From contig JAJHZJ010000009.1 in assembly GCA_023548195.1 (NCBI GenBank), positions 3,233,501 through 3,297,500 of the forward strand: a stretch of DNA of 64,000 bases, given 5' to 3'. Each line of letters begins with the position of its first letter. Positions within the stretch are counted from its first letter, which is position 1. The notes under the pieces are model-generated. The model was given only the letters and a program-made list of their open reading frames with translations. It was not told the origin of the DNA and ran no database searches. This DNA is from Bettongia penicillata ogilbyi (lineage: Eukaryota > Chordata > Mammalia > Diprotodontia > Potoroidae). Both the position numbers and the translations under genes were made by a program. Positions 62,131-64,000 of the stretch are shown here, piece by piece.

Positions 62131-62842
62131 AATTTGATGTAATTTTCCAGTGTCCCAATGTTTTTTCTCTCCTTCCTGTTCTGAAAAAAAAAAGAGAACC
62201 CATATTTCCCTTACTGAAATTAATGGAACCTGGTAGGATAAAACAACGAGCTCTGCTTCTTGCTCCCTTTTATGACAAATTGTATGCTTGACTAAGCTAG
62301 TCAATTACACTAGCAAGCTGTCCCTGATATCTGAGTATTTATAAGAAATATATATTGAAGTTTGTTTTTTAAATTAGCTTTTCTCCACCATTTTCCCCCC
62401 AGTCCTGCCTCTTGTAAGTGTTAGATAGGGTTGACACCCCTTTGCAAAACCCACTCAAGCCCTCCAAATGCACCTGGTAAGCAGACATAGACTCTGAGTT
62501 GGAAATGAGAGAAGGGAGCTGTCACTCTGGGTCCTGTGCTCCTGTTCTTAACTGTAAAAGGGATAATGCTCCAGCCCAGAAAGGGAGAAGCCTCACAATC
62601 ACTTAACTTCCACTAACCTTGGAGTGGGGGGATGGACCCTGAGCATATGTCTAGAGTGCCTACTGAATAATCTGAAATTGTACACATGTAAGAATCAGGC
62701 AATGCACAGTTCAGAAGAACTTGTGAGATTCACTTGTGTGGAATCATCTTCTGTTTCCTTTTTCACCTCCCCCCACTTCCATTTCAGAAGAATTTAATTT
62801 TAACTAAGTAATGACTTTTTCTTTTGATTGCCCTTCTTGTAC
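62131..62842. other. Unassigned sequence
   Basis: AT-rich part at 62335-62375. No repeat or gene recognised. Confidence 0.4.
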
Positions 62843-62912
62843 ATCCATACAATCATAGCATGTTAGAGACGGAAGGAAATTTAGAAGTTCTAATCCAGTC
62901 TATTCATTTTTT
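62843..62912 (-). mobile_element. MIR3, left part
   Basis: 'catagcatgttagagacgga', then 'aggaaatttagaagttctaa', the antisense L3-type tail. It continues at 63028. Confidence 0.6.
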
Positions 62913-62939
62913 TGTTTGCTTATACAGTATTTTATTTGA

Positions 62940-63025
62940 TTGATGCACTTAGCTGTCCTTCTAGATCCTTAAGTATGGCCTTTTGACTGAATCCAAATGT
63001 TACAGAGCAAATCCAATCACCTTGC
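62940..63025. mobile_element. hAT-like MITE fragment inserted in MIR3
   Basis: 'ttctagatccttaagtatgg', then 'ccttttgactgaatccaaat' and 'gttacagagcaaatcc', the interior of the MITE family seen at 11464. Termini are lost. Confidence 0.55.
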
Positions 63026-63027
63026 AT

Positions 63028-63128
63028 TACAGGGGAGGAAACTGAGGTCCAAAGAAGTTACAAGACTTACCCAAGGTCATTCAGGTAGTAACAGTCCAAA
63101 GCTGACTCTCCTTCCACTGTAGTCCCCA
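63028..63128 (-). mobile_element. MIR3, right part
   Basis: 'acaggggaggaaactgaggt', then 'acccaaggtcattcaggtag'. Confidence 0.7.
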
Positions 63129-63214
63129 GTCTTTCCCATAAAGTTGAGACTTAAAGACAGCTAAGAGGTCATTTATCATCTAGCCACCTCACTGGACAGA
63201 TAGTTCTGCTTTCC

Positions 63215-63480
63215 TACTCTGTATCAGTTCATAAAGTCTTTCCACATTGCTTTGAATTCTTCACTTGCATTATTCCTTTGAGCGCAATAATGTTCCATTA
63301 CATTTACATCCATGATTTGCTCAGTCCTCTGATCACTGCATACGTAATTTGCTTCTAGCTCTTGGTTATTAGAAATAAAGCTGCCATGAATGTTCTTGCA
63401 ATATGAAGGCTTTCTGCCACTGACTCCCCTAAGGTACAAACCTACTAGTGGTATTGCTTTTCCATAATAGACTTATTGTA
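63215..63480 (-). mobile_element. L1 LINE 3' end
   Basis: 'gcaataatgttccattacat', 'ggttattagaaataaagctg', 'gtacaaacctactagtggta', 'ttgcttttcc', the same region as 32665-33255 but more decayed. Confidence 0.6.
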
Positions 63481-63499
63481 CAGTTGAAAAATGGTAGTT

Positions 63500-63568
63500 C
63501 ACACAATAATCCAGAGGCAGAGCTAGGACTAGAATCTGTCTCCTGTCTACACTATCTTGCTTCTCCTC
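63500..63568 (-). mobile_element. MIR fragment
   Basis: 'ccagaggcagagctaggact', then 'agaatctgtctcctgtctac', in antisense. Confidence 0.6.
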
Positions 63569-63579
63569 TGTGTGCAATT

Positions 63580-63833
63580 GTGTTTAGTCATTTCCACTCA
63601 TGTCCAATTCTTTGTGACCTCATTTGGGATTTTCTTAGCAAAAATACTGGAGTAGTTTGCCATTTCCTTCTCCAGCTCATTTTACAGGTGAGGAAACCAA
63701 GGCAAACAGAGTTAAGTAACTTATCTAAGGTCATGCAGCTAGTAAGTTTCTGAGGCCAGATTTGAACTTAAGAAGATGAGTCTTCCTGATTCCAAGCCCA
63801 ACATTTTATCCACTACACCACCTAGCTGTCCCT
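63580..63833 (-). mobile_element. Mar-1-type CORE-SINE, near full length
   Basis: 'ttccactcatgtccaattct', 'gaggaaaccaaggcaaacag', 'ttatccactacaccacctag'. Confidence 0.9.
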
Positions 63834-64000
63834 TGTATGCAATATCTAATACTAAAGAAGTGACAAAAGAATGAAGTCATGACCAGTGGATAAGATGGGT
63901 GGGTTCAGAGTTAAGTTGCTTTGAAAAAATACCATGGCAAATAGCATGCCTTTGTACAATTTATTCCAAAAGCAATATCAGCTCGTTTACTGAGGAAGTT
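63834..64000. other. Unassigned end of window
   Basis: Nothing recognised in the last 165 bases. Confidence 0.4.

Noticed and set aside
1..64000. Bacterial or phage systems, CRISPR arrays, operons
   Set aside because: No long tightly packed frames, no ribosome-binding-site spacing, and repeats typical of mammalian nuclear DNA throughout.

Overview
This window reads as mammalian nuclear DNA, almost certainly from a marsupial. The main evidence is 18 recognisable copies of a Mar-1-type CORE-SINE (tRNA-like head, CORE domain, 3' tail resembling RTE/Bov-B LINEs). Many MIR, MIR3, L2, L3/CR1, RTE and marsupial-style L1 fragments accompany them. I cannot name the species from the sequence alone. 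All family names below are from recognition by eye, not from a database search.

I see no convincing complete protein-coding gene, tRNA, rRNA or snRNA. Most open reading frames are short chance frames, translations of microsatellites, or decayed LINE reverse transcriptase. Three short stretches look like spliced exons (12454-12535, 16085-16197, 38268-38335), all with low confidence. The window therefore looks like an intron or a gene desert.

Layout. Bases 1-4100 are old SINEs in unassigned sequence. Bases 4130-6010 are repeat-poor, apart from a CT/CA microsatellite, and contain the best candidate conserved non-coding (enhancer-like) sequence. Bases 6450-30500 are a dense mosaic of MIR, L2, L3 and Mar-1, with candidate regulatory islands at 17190-17450 and 26155-26560. 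Bases 31098-31400 form another island, followed by L1, SINE and CTTC-repeat sequence. Bases 37400-37690 hold a repeat-free segment with two perfect POU octamers. Bases 42425-44112 are an L2 3' end split by an 891-bp Tigger1-like DNA transposon with its transposase region deleted. Bases 45755-47930 are the fossil of an RTE LINE open reading frame. Bases 49420-50292 are an L1 5' end, in antisense. Bases 53995-54720 are a second strong candidate enhancer block. The remainder is old SINE and LINE sequence.

Nested insertions give a relative chronology. Mar-1 copies interrupt L2, MIR and MIR3 elements. hAT-like and Tigger1-like DNA transposons also interrupt L2. Short L2 3' ends interrupt SINEs and the RTE copy. 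I found no new multi-gene system. The most worthwhile leads are the candidate enhancer islands, the three exon-like segments, the Tigger1-like element and several local tandem or paired repeats.
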